Source of the DNA: Mycobacterium sp. IDR2000157661
GTDB lineage: Bacteria; Actinomycetota; Actinomycetes; Mycobacteriales; Mycobacteriaceae
Length of the DNA stretch: 64,000 nt
Reading direction: 5' to 3'
Assembly (NCBI RefSeq): GCF_022317005.1
Contig: NZ_CP081006.1
Span: 2,976,001-3,040,000 of the forward strand
The translations under genes were made by a program, and so were the position numbers. The notes below the pieces were generated by a model that worked only from the letters and a program-made list of their open reading frames with translations, searched no databases and had not been told where the DNA came from. This document shows, one piece after another, positions 31,005-40,358 of this stretch (position 1 is the first letter of the stretch; every line of letters begins with the position of its first letter).

Positions 31005-31607
31005 ATGACCGCCCAGGTGAAGCTCTCGGCGCGCGAAGAACGCCGGCGACAGACGCGGGAACGCATCCTCGAGGTCGCGACAGCGGAGTTCAAACGCGCG
31101 GGGATGGCCGGCGCGGACGTGGGTGCCATCGTGGCTGCCGCAGGTGTGGCGCACGGGACCTTCTACTTCCACTTCCCCAGCAAGGAACATGTGCTGCTCG
31201 AACTGGAGTCTCGCGAAGAAGCGCGTGTCGCAGCCGAATTCGCCGCCTCCCTGAGCTCACCGCACGACCTGGTGACCGCCTTGACGAAGGTCGTCGACCT
31301 GGTAAGCGGGCTGGAGCTACGGTTCGGTCCACTCCTCTTCAAGGAGATTCTGGCGCAGCACTTCTCGCCGACACGCCCGCAGAGAGACGACTGGACCGAC
31401 CACCCGGTCATCGTGTTGCTCGTCGATGAGATCGAGCGGGCCCGCGGTGACGGTGTCATCCACCCGCAGGTCGACGCGTTCTACAGCGCGACGTTCTTCC
31501 TCCTCGGCATCTACGGAGTGCTGACCACCACCGACGACAGCGAGACCCGGAACGCGATGCTGGCCGACTCGGTCGCGTCGGTCGTGCGAGGTCTCAAGAT
31601 CCGATGA
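31005..31607 (+). CDS. TetR-family regulator, paralogue 2
   Basis: 200 aa. Its HTH region VATAEFKRAGMAGADVGAIV and AAGVAHGTFYFHFPSKEHVL is almost the same as in the regulator at 29598, while the ligand domains differ more. This suggests two repressors reading the same operators but answering different signals. It is the first gene of the operon that contains the AAA+/VWA pair and the P450s; operator copy 3 overlaps its promoter region. Confidence 0.88.
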   Translation: MTAQVKLSAREERRRQTRERILEVATAEFKRAGMAGADVGAIVAAAGVAHGTFYFHFPSKEHVLLELESREEARVAAEFAASLSSPHDLVTALTKVVDLVSGLELRFGPLLFKEILAQHFSPTRPQRDDWTDHPVIVLLVDEIERARGDGVIHPQVDAFYSATFFLLGIYGVLTTTDDSETRNAMLADSVASVVRGLKIR

Positions 31608-31638
31608 TCGACCAACCGACCTCGAGGAGGTTGCACTA

Positions 31639-31743
31639 GTGGACTGGATTTGGGAGATACTCCGGTACGTCGCGGCGTGGGGTGGAACCGGTCTGATCAT
31701 CTGGTTCTGGTACTGGATGTTCTCCAACATCGGCACCTTCTGA
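31639..31743 (+). CDS. Membrane micro-protein, 34 aa
   Basis: Starts at GTG 31639, preceded by a strong GAGGAGG 8 bp upstream. The peptide begins MDWIWEILRYVAAWGG and continues through a single hydrophobic, Trp-rich helix (LIIWFWYWMF) to a TGA. It would be a single-span subunit or regulator of a membrane complex. The ribosome-binding site, the tight spacing to the neighbours and the second such peptide at 34120 support it as a real gene. Confidence 0.68.
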   Translation: MDWIWEILRYVAAWGGTGLIIWFWYWMFSNIGTF

Positions 31744-31758
31744 GCGGGGCTACGATCA

Positions 31759-33288
31759 ATGCCGGAACTCTCCGATGCACACGCGATGGCTGTCGAGCGC
31801 AGTTGCGCGGTTACGGCCGTCGCGCTGAGCGAACAGCGGCGCGAGGGCGTTCGCCTGATCACTGGTGGGCATCGCGCCTTCAGCCTGAGTGCGGCTCTGG
31901 ACTTCGTGCTCGTGCCGTACCCGATCGGCCGTGACTGGACCCGCAGAACCCTCACATGCGGTGTCGCACTGCAATGTGCGCCGTCGAAGGACAGGATTCT
32001 CGACTACCGGCTGAACGAGCTGTCGGCACGGGAACTGCGCGCGCTGACGATCGTTGAGGCCGGCGTGGCTCTCGGATGGGTCGCCGCGCGCTGGCCCGGC
32101 CTGTTACCGGAGATCCGGCGGGTGATGGGTGACTTCGAGACCCTCGACAGCGACCTCGATGCGACGGCGATGCTCGGCCGGGCGATCGCAATGGCGCGCA
32201 CTGCAGAACCGATGAGCGTTCATCCACTCCTGGGCCGACTTCCCCTCGCGTACACCGCTCCCCAGAGCATGTCCGACAAGCTGCGGCGCACGCTGGGCAG
32301 AATGCCGTGGACCACATCGCAGAAGCGGCTGCCGCGGCCGTACTCGATCCCCGTGGGCGGGGACGGCGGCATCCGCAATCCCAATCTGCCGCCGCCGAGC
32401 CGCCCGCAGGACAACGATCTCGACATCACACCCGACCATCGGCCCGGCATCCCGTATCCCGAGTGGAACTCGTGGACCAAGAGTTACATGCGCGACCACG
32501 TGGCGGTGCTCGAGAAGGCGCATCCGTCCGGGACCGGCAAGCCGGAAGCGGGTTCGGCGGAGCTGCGGAAGTGGTTCGCCGAACACACCCACCGGGCGAT
32601 GAAGAATCGGCTGGAGGACGGCTCGGATCTCGACGTCGAACGGTACGTCGAGCACTACATCGACTTGACGACCGGCGAGGCGGTAGAGCCGCGCATCTTC
32701 CGCGAGCTCCTGCCGAGCGACCGGGACGTGTCGACCGCTCTCCTTCTGGACGGCAGCTCGTCGCTCGGGGTTCACGGCGGCCGGATCTTCAAGCTCGAAC
32801 TGGCCTGTGCCGATGCGCTTTCCCGGGCGATGACACTGGCTCGTGAGCGGCACGGCATCTTCGTGTTCACCGGGAACACCCGGCACCGGGTCGAGGTCAG
32901 TTGTCTGAAGGACTTCGCGGACCGCAGGTTCGTGCCACCAAGCCGCCTCGGTCTGTCCGCCGGCGGATACACCCGCCTCGGTGCGCCGCTGCGCCACCTC
33001 ACCAGCAGGCTGCTCGCGCAACCGTCCGAGCGCCGACTGCTCATCGTGATCGGCGACGGCCTGATCTCCGACGAGGGGTACGAGGGCCGCTACGCCTGGG
33101 CCGACGCGGCACACGCCGTCGAGGAGGCCAACGACGCGGGCGTGAGCATCTACTACGTCGGCGTCGGGCCGACCCGCGTCGACCCGCTGCCTGAGGTCTT
33201 CGGACCCCGCCGCTCACAACGTATCCGACGAGTCGAGGAGCTACCCCGAGTGCTTGCCCACGTCCACCGCGAGTTGGTGGCTGCATGA
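31759..33288 (+). CDS. NorD/CbbO-like VWA-domain protein
   Basis: 509 aa. The C-terminal 180 residues form a von Willebrand A domain with a MIDAS motif DGSSS starting at D331 (ALLLDGSSSLG), the MIDAS Thr in GGYTRLGAPLRH and the Asp in LIVIGDGLISDEG. The segment just before it (DGSDLDVERYVEHYIDL, PRIFRELLPSDRD) is the NorD pattern. NorD/CbbO proteins work with NorQ/CbbQ AAA+ ATPases to activate or load metal into partner enzymes. The next gene is exactly such an ATPase (4-bp overlap), but no NorB or Rubisco gene is near. Confidence 0.87.
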   Translation: MPELSDAHAMAVERSCAVTAVALSEQRREGVRLITGGHRAFSLSAALDFVLVPYPIGRDWTRRTLTCGVALQCAPSKDRILDYRLNELSARELRALTIVEAGVALGWVAARWPGLLPEIRRVMGDFETLDSDLDATAMLGRAIAMARTAEPMSVHPLLGRLPLAYTAPQSMSDKLRRTLGRMPWTTSQKRLPRPYSIPVGGDGGIRNPNLPPPSRPQDNDLDITPDHRPGIPYPEWNSWTKSYMRDHVAVLEKAHPSGTGKPEAGSAELRKWFAEHTHRAMKNRLEDGSDLDVERYVEHYIDLTTGEAVEPRIFRELLPSDRDVSTALLLDGSSSLGVHGGRIFKLELACADALSRAMTLARERHGIFVFTGNTRHRVEVSCLKDFADRRFVPPSRLGLSAGGYTRLGAPLRHLTSRLLAQPSERRLLIVIGDGLISDEGYEGRYAWADAAHAVEEANDAGVSIYYVGVGPTRVDPLPEVFGPRRSQRIRRVEELPRVLAHVHRELVAA

Positions 33289-34103
33289 GCGATGCTTGCG
33301 AGCGAATGACTGGCACTGACTATTACGCGAATGCCAACGAGGTGCGCCTGTTCGAGCAGGCATACCTGAAGCGCCTGCCCGTCATGCTCACCGGGCCGAC
33401 CGGTTGCGGCAAGACGCGCCTGGTCGAGCACATGGGTGTCCTGCTCCAACGGCCCGTCGTGACGATCAGCTGCCATGACGACCTGACGAGCTCCGATCTG
33501 GTCGGCCGGTTCATGGTGACCGGCGGCGACGTCGTGTGGACCGACGGACCGCTCACCCGGGCCGTGAAGGCCGGAGCCATCTGCTATCTCGATGAAGTGG
33601 TGGAGGCGCGCCACGACTCGCTGGCCATCCTGCACTCGCTGACCGACCATCGCCGCGCGCTGTATCTGGATCGGGCCGGTGAGGTGGTTCAGGCGCCGGA
33701 AGCCTTCATGTTGGTCTGCTCCTACAACCCCGCCTATCGCAGCTCGCTGAAGGAACTCAAGCCGTCGTTCCGCCAGCGCTTCGTGACGTTGCCCATGCGG
33801 TACCTGGAACCCGAACGCGAAGCGGCGGTGATCGTCGCCGAAACCGGTGTGGGGTCAGCCACCGCAACCCGCCTCGTGGCATGCGCCACGGCGATCCGCA
33901 CCGCCGACGAGGCCTTCCACTTCGAACCGCCTTCGACCCGCGTGCTCGTGACGGCCGCGCAGCTGATCGTCTCAGGGGCAACCGAATTGGAGGCCGCCGA
34001 GGCCTGCATTCTCGCGCCACTGTCCACTGACGGTGCCATCACCGACGGCCTGCGCGAAGTAGCCGTGGCCAGCCTGTCCGACGCTCCGAGCACATCCGGT
34101 TAG
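33285..34103 (+). CDS. NorQ/CbbQ-like AAA+ ATPase (MoxR family)
   Basis: 272 aa. Walker A is GPTGCGKTR at residues 37-45, Walker B is ICYLDEVVEA, and the pore-loop/sensor region includes VTISCHDDLTSSDLVGR and MLVCSYNPAYRSSLKELKPS, all very close to CbbQ and NorQ. These hexamers remodel a target enzyme together with a VWA partner, here the preceding gene. ATG 33285 overlaps that stop, but the first residues MSDACER come from a repeat-like sequence, so ATG 33306 (MTGTDYYANANE) may be the original start. Confidence 0.9.
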   Translation: MSDACERMTGTDYYANANEVRLFEQAYLKRLPVMLTGPTGCGKTRLVEHMGVLLQRPVVTISCHDDLTSSDLVGRFMVTGGDVVWTDGPLTRAVKAGAICYLDEVVEARHDSLAILHSLTDHRRALYLDRAGEVVQAPEAFMLVCSYNPAYRSSLKELKPSFRQRFVTLPMRYLEPEREAAVIVAETGVGSATATRLVACATAIRTADEAFHFEPPSTRVLVTAAQLIVSGATELEAAEACILAPLSTDGAITDGLREVAVASLSDAPSTSG

Positions 34104-34119
34104 AAAGGAGTCCGACCGC

Positions 34120-34248
34120 ATGGATCAGAAAGAGCGAAATCGCAAGAAGGCCCTCATCATCCTGCAGATAGTCATCTACGGCTACCTGCTCACGATGTTC
34201 GGCATCCAGCTCTACATGTCATTCGCCCGCGGCTGGTGGGAATTGTGA
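34120..34248 (+). CDS. Membrane micro-protein, 42 aa
   Basis: Starts at ATG 34120 with AAGGAG at 34105-34110. The peptide has a basic N-terminus (MDQKERNRKK), one membrane helix (ALIILQIVIYGYLLTMFGI) and an aromatic end (FARGWWEL). Its stop overlaps the next start (GTGA at 34245), which argues for coupled synthesis with the polytopic protein that follows. A likely small subunit; function unknown. Confidence 0.72.
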   Translation: MDQKERNRKKALIILQIVIYGYLLTMFGIQLYMSFARGWWEL

Positions 34249-34967
34249 ACCTGCCGCTGCTGAACCGGCGATCGAAGGGACCAGTTCCGCTCGACGGGTC
34301 CGTCCCGCTCGAGGAACACGACGAAGAGTCGCGCCTTGCGCAACGCCGGGCGGACAAGTGGATGATCGTCGGGGCCGGCCTGATGGGAATGTGGGCGCCG
34401 GGGATCTTCGGACTGCCCATCTTCCTGCGCGGCGTGTACCTCCAGCGGCAGGCGGCGCGTGCCGGTCTGTCGATGCGGCCGATGATCGTCACGCTGATCG
34501 GTTATCTGGTCCTGATCGACGGGATGCTCAACAGCCTCGGCTGGGCGCTGGACCTGGTCGCCAACCACACCCTGATCAACCGGGTGCTGATGGTCGGCTG
34601 GGGCGCCATGTTCGACGCCGGCTATTTCTGGCACTACAACGAGGCGTGGGTCGGAGGCGCTGCCGGGCCCGGTGAGAAGTCGATGGTGTTCGGCATGATC
34701 CTGACGGTCTTCGCGATGCGGTGCGCCGCGGCGATCGGCTTCCTGCAGATGAAGCGCTGGGGTCATCAATGGATGATCATCACCTGCTGGATGGGCGTAC
34801 TGATCTGGTGCCTATACGTCTTCAACATGACGATGTACGCCGACGTGCGCTACGCCGGTGTGGTGTTCCCGGTCATCGGGTGGTGGCTCTACGACATCTT
34901 CTACATCACGCCCTTCCTGGCCATTCCCTACCTGCACACAGTGAACCGCGAAATCTTCTCCGACTGA
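34245..34967 (+). CDS. Polytopic membrane protein of unknown function, paralogue B
   Basis: 240 aa. From [11 protein letters not shown] to the end it is a close duplicate of the protein at 30262, with identical C-terminal blocks ([26 protein letters not shown]) and the same candidate ligands (WHYNE, GHQW, LHTVNRE). The N-terminus is different and about ten residues longer. GTG 34245 couples it to the micro-protein stop; GTG 34236 is an alternative. The duplication suggests a heterodimeric membrane component or two variants for different substrates. Confidence 0.8.
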   Translation: MNLPLLNRRSKGPVPLDGSVPLEEHDEESRLAQRRADKWMIVGAGLMGMWAPGIFGLPIFLRGVYLQRQAARAGLSMRPMIVTLIGYLVLIDGMLNSLGWALDLVANHTLINRVLMVGWGAMFDAGYFWHYNEAWVGGAAGPGEKSMVFGMILTVFAMRCAAAIGFLQMKRWGHQWMIITCWMGVLIWCLYVFNMTMYADVRYAGVVFPVIGWWLYDIFYITPFLAIPYLHTVNREIFSD

Positions 34968-34989
34968 ACGAGTTCCAAGGAGCCAAGCC

Positions 34990-35418
34990 ATGACGACCAC
35001 CCCGGAAACCACCGAGGAACAGCGGGACGACCTGCCACCGGGCACGACGCCGTACTACGCCCGCATGCACCGCTACATCAAGCGCGCAGTCTTGGTGTGC
35101 CTGGTCGCCTTGGTGATCGAAGGCGCGTTCACTTTGCCGTTCATGGCGGTGTACTACGGCTATCCGACGCTGAGCCTCACCGAGATCTGCAGCGAGTTGC
35201 TCAAGGTCCGGTATTCGGACGACACCCTGGAATGCAAGGTTCCCTACCCGCCGCTGGGCCCCCCGGAGGGCGCCGAGGGCAAAGACACCGCGCAAGACGA
35301 GTGGGGCATCCAGCCGGTGCCGAAGTACAACCGGATCGGCTTCCGCGAACTGGTTCGCATCCACGAAGAGCGCGAGGCGCGGCAGGCCGCCGAGCAGCAA
35401 GGCGCCCCGTCGCCGTGA
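34990..35418 (+). CDS. Single-span membrane protein of unknown function
   Basis: 142 aa. A Thr/Glu-rich N-terminus is followed by one hydrophobic helix ([20 protein letters not shown]) and a 90-residue Pro- and charge-rich domain with two Cys ([16 protein letters not shown]). With the helix near residues 36-58, the C-terminal domain probably lies outside and the two Cys may pair. ATG 34990 has AAGGAG 10 bp upstream. The stop overlaps the P450 start, placing it firmly in the operon. No family recognised. Confidence 0.72.
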   Translation: MTTTPETTEEQRDDLPPGTTPYYARMHRYIKRAVLVCLVALVIEGAFTLPFMAVYYGYPTLSLTEICSELLKVRYSDDTLECKVPYPPLGPPEGAEGKDTAQDEWGIQPVPKYNRIGFRELVRIHEEREARQAAEQQGAPSP

Positions 35419-36641
35419 CCAGGTCGCTCGAGGAGCACGCGCAGAACTGGGATCTGCGACACGAGGACTTCCAGGACAACGACTTCCTCTACGAGGTCTA
35501 CTCGGTGATGCGGCGCACTGCGCCCTTCGCCCACACCGATTCACCGTTTCTGTCCGCCACCCCGGGTGGCGCGTGGGTGGCGACCCGGTACGAGGAGTGC
35601 TACCGGATTCTGCAGGACTGGCAGCACTTCTCGAGCAAGCCGACGCCGGAAGGCGCCGAGCAGCTCGCGGGCGACCTGGTGATCACCATGGATCCGCCGC
35701 GGCAGCAGAGCTTCCGCAAGGTCCTCAACCCGTATTTCTCACCGGCGCGCATGAAGGGACTTCGGCCCCAGATCCGCAATGAGACCGATGAGTTGATGGA
35801 TGCCTTCATCGAGCGGGGCGAGGGCGACCTGGCCTTGGTCGCCTGGCGCCAGCCCGGCATCGTGTTCTTCAAGTACCTGCTCGGCATGCCGGTCGACGAC
35901 GTGCCGCTCTGCGTCGAGCTGACCGACACCGGACTCAACGGTGCGACCGAGGCCGAGCGGATGACCGCGTGGGGTGGGCTCTACCAGCATTTGCACGATG
36001 CGGTGTCGGCGCGCGTCGGCCGGCCACCGCGGGACGACATGATCGATGTGCTGCTCGGCGCCGAGATCGACGGCGAGAAGCTGCCGTTCGAGATGGTCGT
36101 CGCCAACGCCATGCTGCTGGTGCAGGCCGGGCTGGAGACGACCGCCAGCGCCATGTCGTTCGCGTTCCACTACCTGGCGACCCATCCCCACGAACGCGAC
36201 CGGCTGGTCAGCGAGCCGGACCTGCTGCCAAGGGCCGTCGAGGAATTCATCCGCTTCGGCGGATCGATTCACGGCATTCCGCGTACGGTCGGGCTGGCGA
36301 CGCAGATGAGCGGTCACGCGTTCTGTCCCGGGCAGTCGGTAGTGGTCAACTACGCCGCGGCGAACCGGGATGCCGACCAGTTCCCCGAACCCGACAAATG
36401 TATTCTCGACCGTCGCGAGAACCGGCACCTCGGGTTCGGCGCAGGCGTCCATCGCTGTCTGGGCTCCAACTTGGCCCGTTTGGAGTTCACCGTCGGACTG
36501 GAACAGGTGCTGTCGAGGATGCCCGACTACACCTTGACACCCGACGCCGATCCGGTGTTCCACGGCAACTCCGTCACCCGTGGTTACCGCCGCATCCCGG
36601 TGAGTTTCACACCGGGTGCTGTTGTGGGAGTCGGCAGTTGA
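35415..36641 (+). CDS. Cytochrome P450 (first of three)
   Basis: 408 aa, a soluble bacterial class I P450. The heme ligand is in [15 protein letters not shown], the ExxR motif region is EEFIRFGG, and the I-helix oxygen-activation motif is AGLETT, with Glu in place of the more common Asp. GTG 35415 overlaps the preceding stop. It inserts one oxygen atom from O2 and needs a ferredoxin and reductase; none is encoded in this operon, so electrons must come from elsewhere (for example the ferredoxin at 50655). Confidence 0.9.
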   Translation: MTRSLEEHAQNWDLRHEDFQDNDFLYEVYSVMRRTAPFAHTDSPFLSATPGGAWVATRYEECYRILQDWQHFSSKPTPEGAEQLAGDLVITMDPPRQQSFRKVLNPYFSPARMKGLRPQIRNETDELMDAFIERGEGDLALVAWRQPGIVFFKYLLGMPVDDVPLCVELTDTGLNGATEAERMTAWGGLYQHLHDAVSARVGRPPRDDMIDVLLGAEIDGEKLPFEMVVANAMLLVQAGLETTASAMSFAFHYLATHPHERDRLVSEPDLLPRAVEEFIRFGGSIHGIPRTVGLATQMSGHAFCPGQSVVVNYAAANRDADQFPEPDKCILDRRENRHLGFGAGVHRCLGSNLARLEFTVGLEQVLSRMPDYTLTPDADPVFHGNSVTRGYRRIPVSFTPGAVVGVGS

Positions 36642-37687
36642 CCTATCGCGTCGTACAGTGGACGACAGGCAACGTCGGCACGAAGTCGGTGCACGCGATC
36701 GCCGCGAACACCGATCTCGAGCTCGTCGGGTGCTACGCGTGGTCGCCGGACAAGGTGGGCAAGGATGTCGGTGTCCTGTGTGGCATGGAGCCGCTCGGGG
36801 TCACCGCGACCGACGACGTCGGCGCGCTCCTGGCACTGAAACCGGACTGTGTGGTCTACAATCCGATGTTCGCGGACATCGACGCCGTGGTGCGCATCCT
36901 CGACGCGGGTGTCAACGTCGTGACTACATCGGAGTTCATCACCGGCCACCAGCTCGGCACGGATCGCGATCGTGTCATCGAGGCCTGTAGGCGCGGGCGT
37001 GCGACGATCTTCGGAAGCGGGATCAACCCCGGCTTCATCCAGCTCTTCGCCGTGGTGACGGCGGGCATCTCGGACAGAGTGGACCGCATCTCTATCGTTG
37101 AGTCCTTCGACACCAGCATCTACAACTCACCCGCCACCGAGATCCCTATGGGCTTCGGCCATCCCATCGGCGATCCCGGTCTGCCGGCGATCACCGAGAA
37201 GGGTTCCGGCATATTCCGCGAAGCTGTGCTGCTGGTAGCCGAGGCCCTCGGCGCCGAACTTGACGAGGTGCGATGCGATGTCGAATACGCCGAGACGACC
37301 GAAGATCTCGAACTGCCCGGCGACTGGACGATCAGGGCCGGCTGCGTAGCCGGCATCGACGTCCGCTGGAAGGGTTACCTCGGCGAGCGGGACATCATCG
37401 AGATCCGGGGCGTGTGGACCAAGGGCCAGACGCTGCGACCGGTGTGGTCGACGACGTTCGGCTACACCGTCACCGTCGAGGGCAGGCCCACGATCACCAG
37501 CACGTTGGCATTCGAGCCGCCGCCGGACTTCCACGGCGAAACCCTCGACGACTTCGTCATGCTCGGACTGACCATCACCGCCATGCCGCCGATCACGGCG
37601 ATTCCGGCCGTCGTTGCCGCCGAACCCGGTATCGCGACGTACAACGATCTGCCGCTGTTGCTGCCGCGCGGCGTGCTCGTACAGTAA
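36638..37687 (+). CDS. DapB-fold NAD(P)H-dependent oxidoreductase
   Basis: 349 aa, paralogue of the proteins at 27654 and 37700. The Rossmann motif is RVVQWTTGNVGTKSVHAI; GSGINPGFIQLF marks the central dimer/active-site region. The start is TTG 36638, inside the P450 stop (TTGA), which fits the pattern of overlaps in this operon. The most likely role is oxidation of a P450-generated alcohol or reduction of the ketone; this is inference from position. Confidence 0.8.
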   Translation: MTYRVVQWTTGNVGTKSVHAIAANTDLELVGCYAWSPDKVGKDVGVLCGMEPLGVTATDDVGALLALKPDCVVYNPMFADIDAVVRILDAGVNVVTTSEFITGHQLGTDRDRVIEACRRGRATIFGSGINPGFIQLFAVVTAGISDRVDRISIVESFDTSIYNSPATEIPMGFGHPIGDPGLPAITEKGSGIFREAVLLVAEALGAELDEVRCDVEYAETTEDLELPGDWTIRAGCVAGIDVRWKGYLGERDIIEIRGVWTKGQTLRPVWSTTFGYTVTVEGRPTITSTLAFEPPPDFHGETLDDFVMLGLTITAMPPITAIPAVVAAEPGIATYNDLPLLLPRGVLVQ

Positions 37688-37699
37688 GGAGGGCAACAG

Positions 37700-38755
37700 A
37701 TGCCCGACAAGACGTATCGCGTGATCCAGTGGATGACAGGCGATGTCGGCAAGGTGGGGGTCCGGCACTTCGCCGAGAACCCGGTGTACGACCTGGTCGG
37801 CGTCCTGGTCCACACTCCCGAGAAGGTGGGTAGGGACGCCGGCGACATCGCGGGCATCGGCGCGATCGGCGTGACCACCACCGATGACGTCGAGGCCGTC
37901 GTCGCCATGGATGCCGACTGCGTGTTCTACACGCCCATCATCATGGACACCGAAACCGTCTGCCGGCTGTTGCGGTCGGGCAAGAACGTGGTCACCACCA
38001 GCGGGTTCTTCAACCCCTCACCGGATTTCGCCGCTGACGGCGACAAGATCCGTGCCGCGTGCCAGGACGGGGGCACATCGTTCCACGGGGGCGGAATCCA
38101 TCCCGGCTACGCCGGGGATCTCCTTCCCTTGACGCTGGCCCGGGTGGTAAGCCGGATCGACCGGATCTCGGTGTACGAAGTGGTCAACGTCCTCACCGAC
38201 GCACCGCTGGACCACATCGACTGGATGGGTTTCGGTAAGGAGCGCGACGCGTTCCTCACCGAACCGACCATCCTCGGCCTCGGCGTGCCGTTCTTCGCGC
38301 AGTCGATGTACATGATCGCCGACGGCCTGGGCGTAAGCATTGACGAGGTGACCGCTGACCTGCGGGCATCCATAGCGACCGAGGACATCCCGCACGAACT
38401 CGGGGCGATAGCGCGCGGAACGGTCGCCGCGCAGCACCACGAATGGACATCGATGGTCGGCGGCCGCCCACTCATCGTCTTCCACGCGATCTACACGACG
38501 GCGCCCGCCGACAAACTGGATCCCGCATGGGATTGGGGCAAGACGCGGTACCGGATCGTGATCGAGGGAGACCCGCCGACGGAGATGACCCTCGAGGGCG
38601 TCGATCGGCCCGACGGCACCATGGCTCATCCGGGTTACAACTGGACCGCGATGGGCGCCATCAACGCCATACCCGCGGTGTGTGAGGCCGAAGCCGGCTG
38701 GCTCACGCACTTCGACCTCGGTCTGGTGCGACCTCGCGGGCTGGTTCGCTCATGA
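37700..38755 (+). CDS. DapB-fold NAD(P)H-dependent oxidoreductase
   Basis: 351 aa with RVIQWMTGDVGKVGVRHF as the nucleotide-binding motif (GxVG-type, with Asp in place of the usual Asn) and GGGIHPGYAGDLLP in the centre. It is the third paralogue in the window and directly follows the second. AAGGAGGG 8 bp before ATG 37700 is one of the strongest ribosome-binding sites in the operon. The stop overlaps the VOC gene by 4 bp. Confidence 0.8.
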   Translation: MPDKTYRVIQWMTGDVGKVGVRHFAENPVYDLVGVLVHTPEKVGRDAGDIAGIGAIGVTTTDDVEAVVAMDADCVFYTPIIMDTETVCRLLRSGKNVVTTSGFFNPSPDFAADGDKIRAACQDGGTSFHGGGIHPGYAGDLLPLTLARVVSRIDRISVYEVVNVLTDAPLDHIDWMGFGKERDAFLTEPTILGLGVPFFAQSMYMIADGLGVSIDEVTADLRASIATEDIPHELGAIARGTVAAQHHEWTSMVGGRPLIVFHAIYTTAPADKLDPAWDWGKTRYRIVIEGDPPTEMTLEGVDRPDGTMAHPGYNWTAMGAINAIPAVCEAEAGWLTHFDLGLVRPRGLVRS

Positions 38756-39168
38756 CCGGGGAACGTTCGCGACTGCACCACGTCGTCTTCGCCGTGAGTC
38801 AGGAACGCCGGGAGACGGTTGCGCAGATGTTCACCGAACTCGGCTTCCAATTCAACGGAACGGATCTCACCGAACTGGGTGTCTCCGTGCAACTCGACTG
38901 GGACGGCGGACTGGAGTTGATCAGTCCCATCCCGGGTTCCACCGCGGGGGTGGCGGTCTCGGTGGCCGACTTCCTGGCCCGCAACGGCGACGGTGTCTAC
39001 ACCGTGGTGCTGCGGGTACCCGACGCCAAGGCTGCCGAGTCTGTGAGCGAGCGGTACGGATCGAGGACACGCTTCCGGCAGAGCTTCTCGGGCGACGGCT
39101 CCTACCTTGACGAGGTCGAGTTGTCGGTGTTCAACCTGCCGGTCACCTACCTGTCGACGAACGTCTGA
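38752..39168 (+). CDS. VOC-superfamily protein (glyoxalase-like)
   Basis: 138 aa. RLHHVVFAVSQERRETVAQMF at the start and the beta-strand pattern that follows fit one vicinal-oxygen-chelate module. The His of LHHV and a later Glu (SYLDEVELSVF) may be metal ligands. Members of this superfamily act as isomerases, epimerases, dioxygenases or binding proteins. Position between reductases and P450s suggests it handles a pathway intermediate. Confidence 0.7.
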   Translation: MTGERSRLHHVVFAVSQERRETVAQMFTELGFQFNGTDLTELGVSVQLDWDGGLELISPIPGSTAGVAVSVADFLARNGDGVYTVVLRVPDAKAAESVSERYGSRTRFRQSFSGDGSYLDEVELSVFNLPVTYLSTNV

Positions 39169-40358
39169 TGAGCGAGCCGCCGGCGGGCCTGCCGCATGTC
39201 CGGTACGAGGACCTACCGATGTCGCGGGACCGGGGTGCGGGGTGGTCCGCCCTGCGACGGCTCGGCCCGGTGTTGCAGGGCGACGGCTGGTACTACCTGA
39301 CGCGACGCGAGGATGTGCTTGCGGCGCTGCGTGATCCGGGCACCTTCTCATCCAGAATCGCCTACGACGACATGATCAGCCCGGTGCCGCTGGTGCCCCT
39401 CGGATTCGATCCGCCCGAGCACACCAGGTACCGCCGGATCCTGCACCCATTCTTCAGCCCGCAGACCCTCGGCTCGTTGCTGCCGTCGCTGCAGGCACAG
39501 GCGATCGACATCATCTCCGACATCACTCGCCGCGACGACTGCGAGGTAATGGCCGACCTCGCGACGCCGTATCCATCGCAGGTGTTCCTCACACTCTTCG
39601 GTCTGCCGCTGCAGGACCGGGAGCGCTTGATCGCATGGAAGGACGCGATCATCGCATTCAGCCTCACCACGGACCCCGACAGCGTCGACCTGACTCCGGC
39701 CGTGGAGTTGTACACCTACCTCACCGAGGCCGTCGAGAGTCAGCGGCGGCAACCGCAGGAGGGCATCCTGTCGCAGCTCCTTCACGGTGACGAGCCGCTG
39801 ACCGACGCCGAGGCGACCGGGCTGTCGCTGGTCTTCGTCCTCGCCGGTCTCGACACCGTCACGTCGACCATCGGCACGACCATGATGGAGCTGTCCCGGC
39901 GTCCGCACCTGCGGCGGTCGCTGCGCGGGGACGCCGACGGCATAGCCGCTTTCGTCGAGGAGATGATTCGACTCGAACCAGCGGCGCCTATCGTCGGTCG
40001 GGTCACCACCCGGCCGGTGACCGTCGCAGGCGTCCCGCTGCCTGCCGGTGCGCAGGTCCGGTTGTGCGTCGGCGCCGTGAACCGGGACGGCAGCGACGAC
40101 ACGTCGACCGATGACTTCGTGCTGGACGGCAAGCTGCACAAGCACTGGGGATTCGGCGGCGGTCCGCACCGCTGCCTGGGCTCGCATCTGGCCCGGATGG
40201 AGCTCAAGCTCGTCGTCGCCGAATGGCTCGAGCGGATACCGGAATTCGAGATCGCGCCGGGCGCCACCCCGGAGATCACCTGGCCGTCGGCGACGTGCAC
40301 GCTGACGGCGTTACCGCTGCGGATCCTGCAACGAGCCACCGACCAGGAGGCGACGTGA
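39168..40358 (+). CDS. Cytochrome P450 (second of three)
   Basis: 396 aa. The heme-binding loop is FGGGPHRCLGSHLARMEL, the I-helix motif is LAGLDTVTS, and the K-helix ExxR region is EEMIRLEPAAP. The ATG overlaps the VOC stop by one base. It is adjacent to a third P450 but only moderately similar to it, so this is not a recent duplication. Confidence 0.9.
   Translation: MSEPPAGLPHVRYEDLPMSRDRGAGWSALRRLGPVLQGDGWYYLTRREDVLAALRDPGTFSSRIAYDDMISPVPLVPLGFDPPEHTRYRRILHPFFSPQTLGSLLPSLQAQAIDIISDITRRDDCEVMADLATPYPSQVFLTLFGLPLQDRERLIAWKDAIIAFSLTTDPDSVDLTPAVELYTYLTEAVESQRRQPQEGILSQLLHGDEPLTDAEATGLSLVFVLAGLDTVTSTIGTTMMELSRRPHLRRSLRGDADGIAAFVEEMIRLEPAAPIVGRVTTRPVTVAGVPLPAGAQVRLCVGAVNRDGSDDTSTDDFVLDGKLHKHWGFGGGPHRCLGSHLARMELKLVVAEWLERIPEFEIAPGATPEITWPSATCTLTALPLRILQRATDQEAT

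Noticed and set aside
30262..34967. Polytopic paralogues as PmoA/AmoA/PmoC copper monooxygenase subunits
   Set aside because: Size and the presence of membrane His/Glu/Asp are suggestive, but I see none of the family signature segments, and no PmoB-like periplasmic copper protein is encoded.
34990..35418. EXPERA/emopamil-binding-protein relative because of [14 protein letters not shown]
   Set aside because: Only one membrane helix is present and the catalytic His/Glu pattern of EBP is absent; the resemblance is a short chance match.
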